Shown here: piece after piece, positions 44,999-57,101 of the stretch | Layout: each line of letters starts with the position of its first letter | Position numbering within the stretch: the first letter of the stretch is position 1 | Source: Asterella californica | Taxonomy: Eukaryota; Streptophyta; Marchantiopsida; Marchantiales; Aytoniaceae | Assembly: GCA_036924285.1 (NCBI GenBank) | Contig: JAYKYS010000010.1 | Span: forward strand, 8,990,001-9,054,000 | DNA length: 64,000 nt | Direction of reading: 5' to 3' | The notes under the pieces: generated by a model | What the model was told of the DNA's origin: nothing | Databases searched by the model: none | What the model saw: only the letters and a program-made list of their open reading frames with translations | Made by a program: the position numbers and the translations under genes

Positions 44999-45166
44999 TG
45001 CACAAACACCAACATTTTACGGTGCAGACTCATAGCACATTATAGCTGTGTGGAGAATTACGTTCTGCACACACATACCAATCTTACGGTGCAGACAGAT
45101 TAGACACACAAGGGAGTCTTCGAAGAAACTGGCTGCCTGCACACACATACCAATCTTACGGTGCAG
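44999..45166 (+). repeat. Short tandem repeat in the GypB LTR
   Basis: A 29-base unit around CACACATACCAATCTTACGG occurs at 45065-45094 and 45138-45166, with a degenerate copy at about 44999-45033. The other GypB LTRs show only partial traces of this motif at the same place. Confidence 0.7.
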
Positions 45167-46471
45167 GAGACAGATTAGACACTAGAAGTACACAGTGTAC
45201 ACTACACTCGATGTTGGAATAAGGAGATAACACAGGAAGAAGTCTGCATTCTCTTACCCCCAGCAGCGATTCGGAGATGTAGATGAGTAGTGGACAGTCT
45301 AGGAACAGAGAACGGCATCCTCGTGCAGTCCTGTTAGCTAGACTGGTGTGTCGAGGAGTAGACGCAGGAAGTAGAGGGAGTGAGCTTCCCAATACCATTG
45401 TGACTTCTTCTCGGGGAATAGATTGTGGATTTGAGTGCAGAGGCTTTGTCCATGTCTTCAAGATGGTGGGTTCATTGAATTCGCTCCCAATTGTGCATGG
45501 GAAGTGTCCTTCTTGAGTGGCGATGACTGTCAGCAGTTGTGGAAGTGTAGCTTGACTCGTTCAGTAGAGCACTTGGGATCTACGTACAAACGGTCTTCTG
45601 GGTAAGGGATCCCAGAAGACAGAGCAGTCAGAGCAGCGAAGTGAAGAAGAAAGAAGCCTTCTTCCCGCAACAGAAGACGACATCCTCGAGTAGAAGACGG
45701 TGCTACAGTACTCACGTTTGTTGTCTTCCTCCCCAAACTAATACAAGCAGGGATGGCTTGTTAGTCAGGATCCGGACTAGAAGCTTGTCGGAATCTTAAT
45801 TGCCTTTTTTCATCCTTTTTTCTCTTGTTTGGATTTCTTCTTCTTCCCATCTTCCGTCATCTTCCCCATCTTCTTATCTTCTTCTAGTGAGTTTCCGATA
45901 CTTCTATTGAGCTTCTGTGAAGGTGAATGTCGTTGTAGTGCTGCAGGAAGACAACTTCCGTAGGCAGAAGCCTGGGAAGGCTACAGAGAGCATACACTCT
46001 GTGATTTATCTAACTCGATTGGAATGTGAGCGTGAGAATAAGGTGTAACGACCGTTGCTAGTCGACTTCTGCGAAGCAGGACAATCTTCTGGAGGTGTGA
46101 GAAGACGAGTTGAACCCCCAGAAGACGAGAATCGCTTCGAGAAGACGATATCGAGAAGACCGGAAGAAGCAACCTAGAAGTAGGAAGATCGTCTTCCCGA
46201 GCTTCTCTGTGAATAGTTGTGTGATATTGTAATTGGTAGTTGTTTGTTTGGGTCCAGAGCACCATTTGGCGTGTCTGGAAGACATGTTGTTTTGTGTGGT
46301 TTTGTGAGAAGACGGGATTTCTAGACAAAACCCGTGTGTTTGTGTGTTTGAACAAATCTTAGAACTTAGAGCAGCGTTACTTGTGCAAATCCTTTGTGGG
46401 AACGATATCTTGTATACTAAATGGGCAAAAGGAGAAATCCTACGTCACTACATATAGTGAGGAACCATTTT

Positions 46472-46489
46472 TGGCGCCGCTGCCGGGGA
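46472..46489 (+). other. GypB primer binding site (tRNA-Asp)
   Basis: TGGCGCCGCTGCCGGGGA differs at one base from the complement of the plant tRNA-Asp 3' end (TGGCGCCGTTGCCGGGGA). It lies 19 bases after the LTR end, following TATAGTGAGGAACCATTTT. Confidence 0.85.
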
Positions 46490-46763
46490 TTTCATCTTAG
46501 TAACTTCTGTTCTAAGCTTCCTAGATCTGTGTGCCATTAGTTAGGTTCGTTTCGAACTAACTTCGGTTGTAGTTGAATGTGTTGTGGGACTCTATCTTGC
46601 TAGAAGACGGGAACCGCAACCAGAAGTTGACAAGATACCTCAGGGAGAGTTGGAAGAAGCCGCTTCCCTGCTTCCAAGAGCTTCTTGGAAGACTTGATCT
46701 TGGAAGACTGCAGTGAATACAACGAGAAGCAGGAGAAGAAGACGTTCTGAACTTGTGATCGGT
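46490..46763 (+). other. GypB leader, interrupted
   Basis: This untranslated leader after the primer site matches 54443-54715. It is interrupted at TCGGT (46759-46763) by a GypC solo LTR. After that insertion only a few bases of leader remain (49173-49177) before a deletion joins it to an LTR-ORF fragment. Confidence 0.7.
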
Positions 46764-49167
46764 ATCGTATAACGTGTTTTTCTGTCTAGGAATACACGGG
46801 GTATATGGCTGTGCAGAGGTATGTGGATTGACAAGGTTGGATCTAGATCTGGATGTTTCCACTCAAATGTTTCACTATCTACTCTTTTAGCCTGAGTGAC
46901 CTTGTATCCGCTCGTCTCAAGTTTAAAGCTTGCTACGATCCAAGGTTACGTATAGGTTGCATAAACTTGTGTTACAAACAGATCTTTTGTATTCTAACTA
47001 AAAATACTCAGATCTGTATTATCTAACTGAAGTTATTCCTCTATATCACTGGAAGCCTGACTTCTGAATAGCTCCCCAGCGACGCTAACTGCCCATCAAT
47101 CCAACTATCACAACTTCATAGTACAACCAGAAGACGCTATAAGATCACTCAATCAACTTGATAGAGTATCGATACAACTTGCTGTACACCCTGGTCTACC
47201 AAGCATTCCAGCAAGGTAAAGCATGCATACTCCAAAACACTATTCAGATCTCAATATAGCACCAACGGCGGTAGTACCTGGCAGCTCCGAGAACCCAAAC
47301 AGCGGCTTAAGACTCATGGCGACTCCGTTCTCCTTCATCACCAAGAGCTGAAATCAGCCCCACACCCTCCAATGTCGAATTGCATGCAGCCATGGCAGTT
47401 TCAGCAACAAACTCCTCTCCAAATTGATCGAAAATGACCAAAATGATCATAGATGATACCGAAAAACCCGAAATAGCTAATAACAGAAGTATTTTCGAAC
47501 TTTGAGACCTCAGTCCTTCCAAACCACTCGACCAATGATGATCAAACTTCACAGGAAGCTTGATTGGACCCTTCACTCCTACCCTGAACAATTTTCAGGT
47601 CGAAATCTCAAACCAATTCTCAGATATGGATCAAACCGTAATCTGTGCTAACTTCAGAGCTTTACAGACCCAGGTACATTTGATCCAAGATTCTGAACAA
47701 ACTACTCGACCATTTGAGGTGAAACTTCCCAAGTATCTTACTGATAAGACATTCTTCAATCCTGGAAAGTTTCACTCAGAAATTCGACTCAGATCTTAAG
47801 CAATAGCAAACTATCCATGGCTATCATAGTTCGCTGTCCCGCCTTATCCCATCTGCACTTCTCAACTTCAATCGGTCGGTTCAGAATCCAAATCGATCAA
47901 GAAACTGATGAAATTGATATCAAAACGACCAGCACGTCGTCAGCTCTCCAACCCAACAGACAGCTCCTCAAAACTCCTCGCGAGTCTCTCGGAACAACCA
48001 GAAACGTAGCAGTAGGTACAAATTTCACCCCCCTCCACTCAATCGATCATAACGCGCTCATAATTTCATCAAATCGATCGATTCTTCAGCCCAGATTGTA
48101 GCCCCGGTCGAGAGCTCTCCAACCATACCCTCCGTTTCGCGAATGGACCTCTGAAGCCTCCAGAAACCACAGAAACGTCGCGAGGATCAGCTAGAACACC
48201 ATTGGTCCAAAAGTGGACCAATAAGAGCAAAAAGAACTTTACTTTTTGTCTTTTCTCCTCTTAACTTTTCCCTTAGAACGAATTTTTACTCTCCAAGGAG
48301 ACACAAGACATCAACAACACTCTAAGACTTCACAAAATCCTTCAGATATGTCGATGGATTCTTCGCGGTCCGTAACTACACAGAAGCGCTCAACTAGAAT
48401 GAAACCAGTGAGCCGCAGACTAATACAACGTCAATATTACAACTTGGAAACGTTCTACAATAAAAGGTATGACAAAAGGAAACGGTGAAGCTATCACTCG
48501 ATTGTAATATTCTTGCCCGAAGTTTCTCACGATCCAAGCCCCATGATTGATCTTCGGTCTGCAATGGCACCGGACATCGACCCAAAGATTGAAAGGAACG
48601 TTCGATGGATAGTTGAGATCCATTGTTCCTCACAACAAAATGTACACCGTCATATCCCAAGTCTCTCCGTATGTTACGATTGGAAGGATCACCGGAAGCT
48701 GTAACTCCATCACCCTCCCCATGAACTCATCACCAAAGTACGCAACTAACCACTGTCGAAAGTGATCGCGGTGGATGCAATGAAGCTTGATGTGAAACGG
48801 ATTCGGGAAAGGAAGATCCGGAGCCGGTAACACACCTCCGTCCATAACCACCACTCCTGCAGTTCTTCACTCCTCCATGCAGATCACCGAGAACCCTTAC
48901 GAATCACCCGTTGAGAGAGAATGCCGTATGAACCTTCGACCCACCATTTTATACACAAATGCGGCGACAAGGACCACTAAAGTGAACGCGCACAGATCGA
49001 TGACTTGGCACGTTCTTCTACCGTGCGATCACTTAAACAGATAATCACAAACGTGGCACTCATCACACCGTTCGACGAGTTACGCGATACGGTTCACGAA
49101 ACACGGAAAAGAAACACAACATAGGTTACACAGGAATTTCACACAGGAGCCGAACCACAACACGACA
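46764..49167 (-). mobile_element. GypC solo LTR, 2404 bp, target duplication TCGGT
   Basis: A complete GypC LTR in reverse orientation, flanked by perfect 5-bp copies TCGGT (46759-46763, 49168-49172). The uninterrupted site, GTGATCGGTTGTTC, is seen in the paralogous leader near 54709. The TATA box and the LTR ORF are retained. It arose by LTR-LTR recombination. Confidence 0.9.
48420..48854 (-). CDS. GypC LTR ORF, solo-LTR copy
   Basis: Both halves are open: 48854-48630 (74 codons, same protein as at 40522) and 48623-48420 (67 codons, two amino-acid differences), separated in frame by TGA GGA ACA. Having no damage in a solo LTR suggests recent insertion. Confidence 0.5.
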
Positions 49168-49171
49168 TCGG

Positions 49172-49825
49172 TTGTTCTACACCGCGGGTAGGAAGTTACT
49201 TATCTTAGCTAGAGGATGGGACAGCGAGTCCAAAGCGATGTTGGTGGAATGCCGGGAGAGCATGTTCAGGTACTTGGATCGACAGATAGAAGGAGTGAAG
49301 ACATTTTATGGTCTTCCCTCGCTTCCGACACCTGCAACCGCATCTTCCCACGCTCCAGCACCATCGACTGGATCCGGAATGGAGAAGGAGGAGTTCGACC
49401 TCGCTGTGCACTTGGTGGTGACAGCGTTGGAAGCCGAGAAGACTCCAGAAGACGCCCCAGAAGACAAGATGTCTTCTGGAAGACAGGAAGACGAGCCGTC
49501 TTCCCAGGTATTCCGCGTGGAGGAAGCGACTTCCCTGGATCCCCATGAGGTCCCCATGGTCCCTAGTCCCGCACCCGTGCCTCAGAAGATGGAAGAAGCA
49601 CCGGTTGACTCCGTTTCCCAGAAGACGCTTCTGTCTTCCGAAGCAGAAGCCGAAGCCGAGGAAGACGCAGCAGCAGCGACAGCAGAGCCAGCAAGAGACG
49701 ATGAGGAGGAAGCCACCTCAGTGACACCCGAGGTAACTGCAGGGCTTTCTAGCTTATCAGAAGCCGCATTAGGAGCTCCGATAGGAGCAGATCAGGTAGA
49801 GATTGCCTCCGTGCAATCTGAGTAG
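49172..49825 (+). pseudogene. LTR-borne ORF, C-terminal fragment without breaks
   Basis: A 217-codon frame carries the 'LARGWDSESKAMLVECRESMF' and 'YLDRQIEGVKTFYGLPSLPT' blocks and the acidic Pro/Ser/Glu-rich tail, open to the normal stop. It is truncated at its N terminus by the deletion. Its tail confirms the frame chosen for the damaged copy at 31610-31950. Confidence 0.7.
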
Positions 49826-51463
49826 TTAGTAACTTCATTCACGAATCCAAATATAGTAGAATCGAACATGCTATCTTAAGGGTGGCAGTTTTTCCATGTA
49901 ATATTAGTTAGGACACCATGTGGCAGCATAGGTGGCGTAGGAAGGACAAGGTGGATGGCCAATTCGGACAGGGGAACCACGTGCATGAGAGGTAGCAACC
50001 TCCTGTCAGCGCCTCTCTCTCCCTGGTGGTCGCCTCCCCTGGTTCTCATGGCAGCGACATAAGTAGGATAGCAGAGTAGGAGATAGAGTTCTGCCTGTGC
50101 TACCAGTTCTGTAGAATTCTGTAGCAACTGCACACATCGATTCTATGGTGCAGACGGACGAGACACATTAGAGCAGAGGGACAGAATAGGTGGTTCTTCG
50201 CACTACACCCGTTGTTGGAAACATACGAATAGTCTTGGAATATACAGGAGGGGTCTGCATACTCGTACCAGGAGTGGTTCGAAGATGTAGATAGAAGTAG
50301 TGGACAGTTTAGGAACAGGGAACGACATCCTCGTGCAGTCCTGTTAGCTAGGCTGGTGTGTCGAGGAGTAGACGCAGGAAGTAGAGAAAGTGAGCTTCCC
50401 AATGCCATTGTGACTTCTTCTCGGGGAATAGATTGTGGATTTGAGTGCAGAAGCTTTGTCCATGTCTTCTGGATGGTGGGTTCATTGAATTCGCTCCCAA
50501 TTGTGCATGGGAAGTGTTCTTCTTGAGTGACGGTGACTGTCAGCAGTTGTGGAAGTGTAGCTTGGCTCGTTCAGTAGAGCACGTGGGATCTATGTACGAA
50601 CGGTCTTCTGGGTAAGGGATCTCAAAAGACAGAGCAGTCAGAGCAGCGAAGTGAAGAAGAAAGAAGCCTTCTTCTCGCAACAGAAGACGACATCCTCGAG
50701 TAGAAGACGGTGCAACAGTACTCACGTTTGTTGTCTTCCTCCCCAAACTATTACAAGCAGGGATGGCTTGTTAGTCAGGATCCGGACTAGAAGCCTGTCG
50801 GAATCTTAATTTACTCTTTTCATCTTGTTTTCTCTTGTTTGGATTTTCTCTTCTTCTCCATCTTCCCTCATCTTCCTCATCTTCTTACATTCTTCTAGTG
50901 AGTTTCCGATACTTCTATTGAGCTTCCGTGAAGGTGAATGTCGTTGTAGTGCTGCAGGAAGACCATTTCCGTAGGCAGAAGCCTGGGAAAGCTACAGGGG
51001 GCATACACCATGTGATTTATCTAACCCGTTGGAATGTGAGTGTGAGAGTAAGGTGTAACGACCGTTGCTAGTCGACTTCTGCGAAGCCGGACAGCCTTCT
51101 GGAGGTATGAGAAGACGAGTTGAACCTCCAGAAGACGAGAATCGCTTCGAGAAAACGGTATCGAGAAGACCGGAAGAAGCAATCTGGAAGCAGGAAGATC
51201 GTCTTCCCGAGCTTCTCTGTGAATAGTTGTGTGATATTGTAATTGGTAGTTGTTTGTTTAGTTCGAGAGCACCATTTGGCGTGTTTGGAAGACGTGTGCT
51301 TTTGTGTGGTTTTGTGAGAAGACGGGCTTTTTAGACAAAACCCGTGTGTTTGTGTGTTTGAGCAGATCCTAGAACTTAGAGCAGCGATTACTTACGTAAA
51401 TCCTCTGTGGGAACGATATCTTGTATACTAAATGGGCAAAAGGAGTAATCCTGCGTCACTACA
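49173..51463 (+). repeat. GypB LTR, truncated 3' part (first of two in tandem)
   Basis: It starts inside the LTR ORF ('TAGRKLLILARGWDSE') directly after a few leader bases and ends with the normal LTR end GTCACTACA at 51463. The join (near 49177) falls within a short TTC/CACCGCGGG similarity, suggesting a deletion by microhomology between leader and 3' LTR. Confidence 0.75.
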
Positions 51464-52792
51464 GCTGCGCAGAAGACCGCTTTTGCAACACCAGAGAGTC
51501 TTCCGTGGACTCCAGAAGACGAAGGGTGGATGGACACTCCTACTGCGATGCGAGGAAGCGCAGTAAAGAGGACCGCTTCTTCCATGGAGAGAGATCTTCC
51601 ACCCCGGAAGATGAGAAGAGTAGCTTCTTCCCGTGCGCAGAAATAGGAGATCATAGTGGTGGAAGAGGCATCCTTGTCTCTGGAAGACAAGGTCGACACC
51701 TCCGATCGGATCGTGGAGATGAGTCTGTGTTCCACGGGAAGAAGACTGGAGGAGTTCAGTGCCTTCTTCCACTCAGAGATCCAGCCAGCTATGGAGTTGA
51801 TCGAGAAGAGAGCGAAGGCTCAAGAGAAGCCACTACATCCTGGATTGGGTCTACGCACCCTGATGCGGCAGGAAGAAGGCCAGAAGAAGATAGAAGCGCT
51901 GGAAGCCAACCTCCGCACCACAGAGAAGCTCGTAGCGAAGAACAACCAGGAGTTGCAAGCGCGTTTACAGCAGCGTGACCAGGAGGTTCTGCGAGTGCAG
52001 GGTAAGATCACCGCCCTTGCAAAGAAGAAGACGACTTGGAAGACACTGCGGGAAGCCGCAGAAGTGCAAACTGCAGCCAAGAAGACGCAGCGAGAAGCAG
52101 AGGAAGCTCGTGCGTAGGAGATGTTAGCTCAGTCAATGAAAGCGCTTCAGAAGAAGTTTAACTTCACCGCGGGTAGGAAGCTTCTTACCTTAGCTAGAGA
52201 ATGGGACGACGAGTCCAGAGCGATGTTGGTAGAGTGCAAAGAGAGCATGATCAGGTACTTGGATCGGTAGATAGAGGGAATGAAGACACTCTATGATCTT
52301 TTCTTGATTCCGCCATCCGCAACTGCATCTTCCCAAGCCCCAGCACCATCGACCGGATCCGACTTGGAGAAGGAGGAGTTCGACCTCGCTGTCCACTTGG
52401 TAGTGACAGCGTTGGAAGCCGAGAAGACTCCGGAAGAAGCCCCGGAAGACAAGATATCTTCTGGAAGACAAGAAGAAGAGTTGTCTTCCCAAGTATTCTG
52501 AGTGGAGGAAGCGAGTTCCTCGGACCCCTATGAGATCACCATGGCTCCCAGTGTCGAACTAGTGTCTCAGAAGAGCGAGGAAGCACAAGTCGATCCAGCT
52601 TCTCAGAAGACGCTTCCGTCTTCTGAAGCAGACGCAGCAGCAGCAGCAGCAGAGCCAACGACGAATGTTGAGGAGGAAGCCACCTCAGTGACACCCGAGG
52701 TAATTGCAGGGCTTCCCAGCTTATCAGAAGCCGAGTTAGGAGCTCAGGTAGGAGTAGATCCAATGGGGATTGCATCCGAGCAATTAGAATAG
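51464..52792 (+). pseudogene. LTR-borne ORF, middle and C-terminal part
   Basis: It covers the basic linker, the coiled coil ('LQQRDQEVLRVQGKITALAK'), the 'KFNFTAGRKLLTLAREWDDE' block and the acidic tail. It has at least three breaks: a stop near 51645, TAG at 52115-52117, and TGA at 52499-52501 in the tail. Sense codons at the sites damaged in the 29657 copy show that the ORF was once continuous. Confidence 0.7.
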
Positions 52793-54406
52793 GTAGCAAA
52801 GCGCAAAAGACAAGTTGACTTGTCCAAACTTAGTAAGAACTGAACATGCTATCTTAGGAGGTGGCAGTTTAGTGTAATATTAGATGGATGACCATGTGGT
52901 AGAATAGCAGCGCAGGAGTAGTAAGGTGGATGGCTACTTAGGAAGGAAAACCGCTTGCATGTGAGGTGATAGCCTTCTGACAGCGCCCATCTCTCCCTAG
53001 TTGTAATTGAGGATTGGAGGAGAACTTCCCCTACGCCTCAAGGCAGATGTATAAGTAGGATGACAGAGTAGGATTTTGGACACATTAAGCACACTGAGCA
53101 CACTATGTGCTTATACGCATCACTGTGAGTAAGGACACATTACGCACAGTGCACACTACACCTGATGTTAGAGACATACGAATAGATTGGGATTATACCG
53201 GAGGGGTCTGCATGCTCGTTGCCAGCAGTGGTTCAAAGATGTAGATGGAGGTAGTGGACAGTATAGGAGCAGGGAACGGCATCCTCGTGTAGTCTTGCTG
53301 GCTAGACTGGTGTGTCGAGGAGTAGGAGCAGAAAGTACAGGGAGTGAGCTTCCCAACACCAATGTGCCTTCTTCTCGAGGAATGGATTGCTGATTTGAGT
53401 GCAGAAGCTTTGTCTGTGTCTTCTGGGTGGTGGATTTCCTTGGATTCACTCCCGATTGTGCATGGGAAGCGTTCTTCTTGAGTGGCGGTGACTGTCAGCG
53501 GTTGTGCAGATTCGCAGCTTGGCTCGTCTAGTGGAGCACTTCGGATCCACGTACGGACGGTCTTATGGATAAGGGATCTCAGAAGACAGAGTAGTCGGAG
53601 CAGCGAGAGAAGAAGAAAGAAGCCTTCTTCCCACAGCAGAAGACGACATCCTCAAGTAGAAGACCGTGTAACTGTACGCACGTTTGTTGTCTTCCTCCCC
53701 AAACTATTACAAGCAGGGATGGCTTGTTAGTCAGGATCCGGACTAGAAGCCTGTCGGAGTCTTTATTTCTTATTCTTATCTTGTTTTTCTCTTGTTTGGA
53801 TTTTTCCTTCTTCCCCATCTTCTCTCATCTTCCCCATCTTCTTACCTTCTTCTAGTGAGCTTCCGAGACTTCTATTGAGCTTCCTTGAAGGTGAATATCG
53901 TTGTAGTGCTGCAGGAAGACTGTTTCCGTAGACAGAAGCTTGGGAAGGTTACAGGGGGCATACACCCTGTGATTAATCTAACCCGTTGGAATGTGAGAGA
54001 GAGTAAGGTGTAACAGCCGTGGCTAATCGACTTCTGCGAAACAGGAGCAGTCTTTTGGAGATGTGAGAAGCCGAGTTGAACCCCCAGAAGCCGAGAATTG
54101 CTTTGAGAAGACTGTACTAAGAAGACCGGAAGAAGTAACTTGGAAGTAGGAAGCGTCTTCCTGAGCTTCTCTGTGAATAGTTGTGTGATATTTTAGTTAG
54201 TAGTTGTTTGTTTAGGTCTAGAGCATCTTTGGGAGGGTCTGGAAGCCGTGTGGTTTTGTGAGAAGACGAGATTTCTAGACAAAACCCGTGTGTTTGTGTG
54301 TTTGAACAGATCTTAGAACTTAGAACAACATTACTTGTGCAAATCCTCTGTGGGAACGATATCTTGTATACTAAATGGACAAAAGGAGTAATCCTGCGAC
54401 ACTACA
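51464..54406 (+). repeat. GypB LTR, truncated 3' part (second in tandem)
   Basis: It begins mid-ORF immediately after the preceding LTR end, with no primer site or internal region between. It ends GACACTACA at 54406 and is followed by a primer site at 54425. Its last 1.3 kb is the closest match in the window to the minus-strand LTR at 25816-27103. Confidence 0.75.
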
Positions 54407-54424
54407 TATAGTGAGCACCATTTT

Positions 54425-54442
54425 TGGCACCGCTGTCGAGAA
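54425..54442 (+). other. GypB second primer binding site (decayed)
   Basis: TGGCACCGCTGTCGAGAA is a decayed version of the tRNA-Asp site at 46472, at the same distance from the LTR end. Confidence 0.7.
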
Positions 54443-54824
54443 TTTCATCTTAATAACTTCTGTTCTAAGCTTCCTGGATCTGTGTGTCAGTAGTTAGTTT
54501 CATTTCGAACTAACTTCGATTGTAGTTAAATGTGTTGTAGGACTCTATCTTGCTAGAAGATAGGAACCGCAATCAGAAGCTGATGAGATACATAAGGAGG
54601 AACTGGAAGAAGCTGCTTTCCCGCTTCCAAGGGCTTCTTGGAAGACTCGATCTTGGAAGACTGCAGTGAGTACAACAGGAAGCAGGAGAAGAAGACGTTT
54701 CGAACTTGTGATCGGTTGTTCAGACATGCAGTTTGCCGGATCTAGTATTAGAAGAAGATGGACATCTCTTCTCAGCATTCTGGTAGATGCCTCTGACCAG
54801 AGGAAGAAGCAGAAGACGCACGGT

Positions 54825-57101
54825 GTCGTAGGGCGTGAAATATGATCTGGGAATACACGGGGTATCTGGCTGTAGAGAGATACAACTGGATCTACGACCT
54901 AACCGATGAAAACTTATGCTCTCATTATCTAATCTATTAGTCTTTTTTGTAGGTTACTAGCGAGCTAACTTGACCCAAGTGCAACACATGTGCATCACAC
55001 AAATGACTCGGAGCTCGATTCCACTCTAGATAAAGGCAAGGCTCATATACGGTACGTGTCTGCTTTAGATTCCAAGCACTTCTCATACAATCTCTCATCA
55101 ACATCCGCTTCACTACTTCTTCTCGACAAACTACCTAAATTGTAGACTCTGATCTTCTATTGTTCGCGGATACGATTTTGCTCAGAGAGATGTCTACAGC
55201 AAGGACCGCCTACTACACAAGCTTCCCAACGATACAAGACATATCGGCAGCAAACAGCTAGAGACTCGGGGCGTGACACCGAGGATAACGGTACCTCAGC
55301 TTCAGCAAGACGTGGCACCTCCACTGAGCGTGATCGCCGTACCAATCTCACAGTACAGCCTCCTTGTCATCCACACGACACCTCCAAGAAGCACAACTCC
55401 CATCTTCAAGTCGTTTTTGGTTCAACTTCAACCATGAGATTTAAGTGAAATCTCTCTACGTCTTTCTCGCCTCGCTGCAAACTGAACTTTGACAATCTCG
55501 TGCCTTCACCTCGATTATCCAATCAGGCTCAAACTTCACCGGACACCCCCTCTGACCCTTCTCTACTACTGTATGAAATTTCAGTCTCAGATCTGAACCC
55601 AACTGTCCGCGATGAATCAAGCCACCCCCCTGTGCTACTTATGAGCTTTACAGATCTCGATCGCCAAAATCCTAGATCTCCACACATTCTCTTACCGAAT
55701 TGAACTGAAATTTCACATGTGACTAGCTGATAGGGCACACTCTCATCCTGGAAAGTTTCACTCAGAGATCCAATCCCATGTGCACGGAGCAACTCAAGCT
55801 TTGAATCCAAAGAAAGCGGTTTTACTCATATCTCTTGACTGTAACAGCCAACTTCAATCGATCATTTCAGGAGCAAATCCAACCCAAATGTAGGATTGTT
55901 TTACATCAATACAACCAGCATGGAGTGAACTACTCGATCCCCTTGATAGCTCCTAAAGATCACCTCTCAAACTCCCGGATCACTCCAAAACGTGGCTCGG
56001 GGTACCGATTTGACCCCTTGACTTTCAACGTCCATCACTCTCTCCTCAGAATTCCAAATCGCCTGATCTTTGTCTCCAGAGTGTAGCCCGTCTCGAGAGC
56101 TTTCCAACAAGACCACTCACTCCTCAAATGACACCCGGGAAGACCTCCAAAACCGTAAAGCCGTCTGCAGATCTGGAATAGAGTTGATTGGTCGAAAATA
56201 GACCAATAAGAAAACAGATCTGGAAACCTATTTTGTCCTCTACTTGGTACCCTAGAACAACTATAACCTTACTATCCTCTCATGCCTTCAAAGCATCGGT
56301 CCCAACCTTAGGTTAATTACATTCGTCGAACTATAGAGATCATACTTAACACTTAAGATTCAGTACAAGGTCAAGATGACAACCTGGAACCGATTTACGA
56401 TGAAAGGTACTACAAAAGGAAATGGAGAAGCCATCACTTGATTACAGTACTCCTCGCCAAAGTTCCTTACGATCCACGCACGATGATTGATCTTCCGCCG
56501 ACAATGACATCGAACATCCACCCAGACGTTGAAAGGGATGTTGGCTGGATAATTCAAGTCCATTGGTCCTCGTCAAAGTAAGATGTACACTGTCAAGTCC
56601 CAGTCCTCTCCATACGTGACGATTGGTAAGATCACCGGAGTAGGCGAGTCCATCATCCTCCCCATGAACTCTTCTCCAAAGTAGGCGACGAACCACTGTC
56701 GAAAGTGATCGCGGTGGATCAAGTGAAGCTTGATATGAAACGGGAAATGACAGATTTGGAACTCGATTCAGTCCTCCATCCATGAATACAACTCCTGTCG
56801 CTCCTTCTTATCACGTAAGACACTAAGACACACTCATGAAAACTACCCCCCAGGAAGAATGCCTCACAAACCCCCAACCCACTATCTTATACCTATGTTT
56901 GACAAAAGAGCCATTCACGCGAACGTTCACGGATCATTGAGTCGGCACATCTTGTTATCGTGTGATCTCACATCCAGATCTCTGTGAACGTGACACCTAA
57001 TACCTTCTCATGCGAACTACACAAAAAGTTCACGAACACAAAAGAAAACACAACACCCGTTCTTCACTGAATTCACATGTGGTATGTCTCACAACACGAC
57101 A
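54825..57101 (-). mobile_element. Diverged GypC-type solo LTR in GypB gag
   Basis: In reverse orientation this matches the GypC LTR from its start (TGTCGTGTTGTG, 57101) to near its end (about 54825) but is far more diverged than the other copies. Flanks ACGGT (about 54820-54824) and ACGGA (57102-57106) are a decayed 5-bp target duplication. It is probably an older or sister subfamily. Confidence 0.75.
56360..56783 (-). pseudogene. LTR ORF of the diverged GypC-type solo LTR
   Basis: From 56743 down, the frame has 'FHIKLHLIHRDHFRQWFVAY' and 'VILPIVTYGEDWDLTVYILL', then TGA, three codons, and ATG opening 'MDLNYPANIPFNVWVDVRCH', which is open to 56360. The 67-codon second half differs from the 40753 copy at 9 residues, while about 26 other codons differ only synonymously. 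The first half has a small deletion near 56745 that shifts the original start out of frame. Confidence 0.6.

Larger units (their letters stand above)
42675..46452 (+). repeat. GypB 5' LTR, 3778 bp, with primer site downstream
   Basis: It starts TGTGGTGCCC and ends GTCACTACA and is followed by a primer binding site at 46472, which proves it is an LTR. Compared with the solo LTR it lacks the N-terminal half of the LTR ORF (joined near 43827) but has about 800 bases of extra leader (42965-43800), also present at 62560-63420. Confidence 0.85.
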
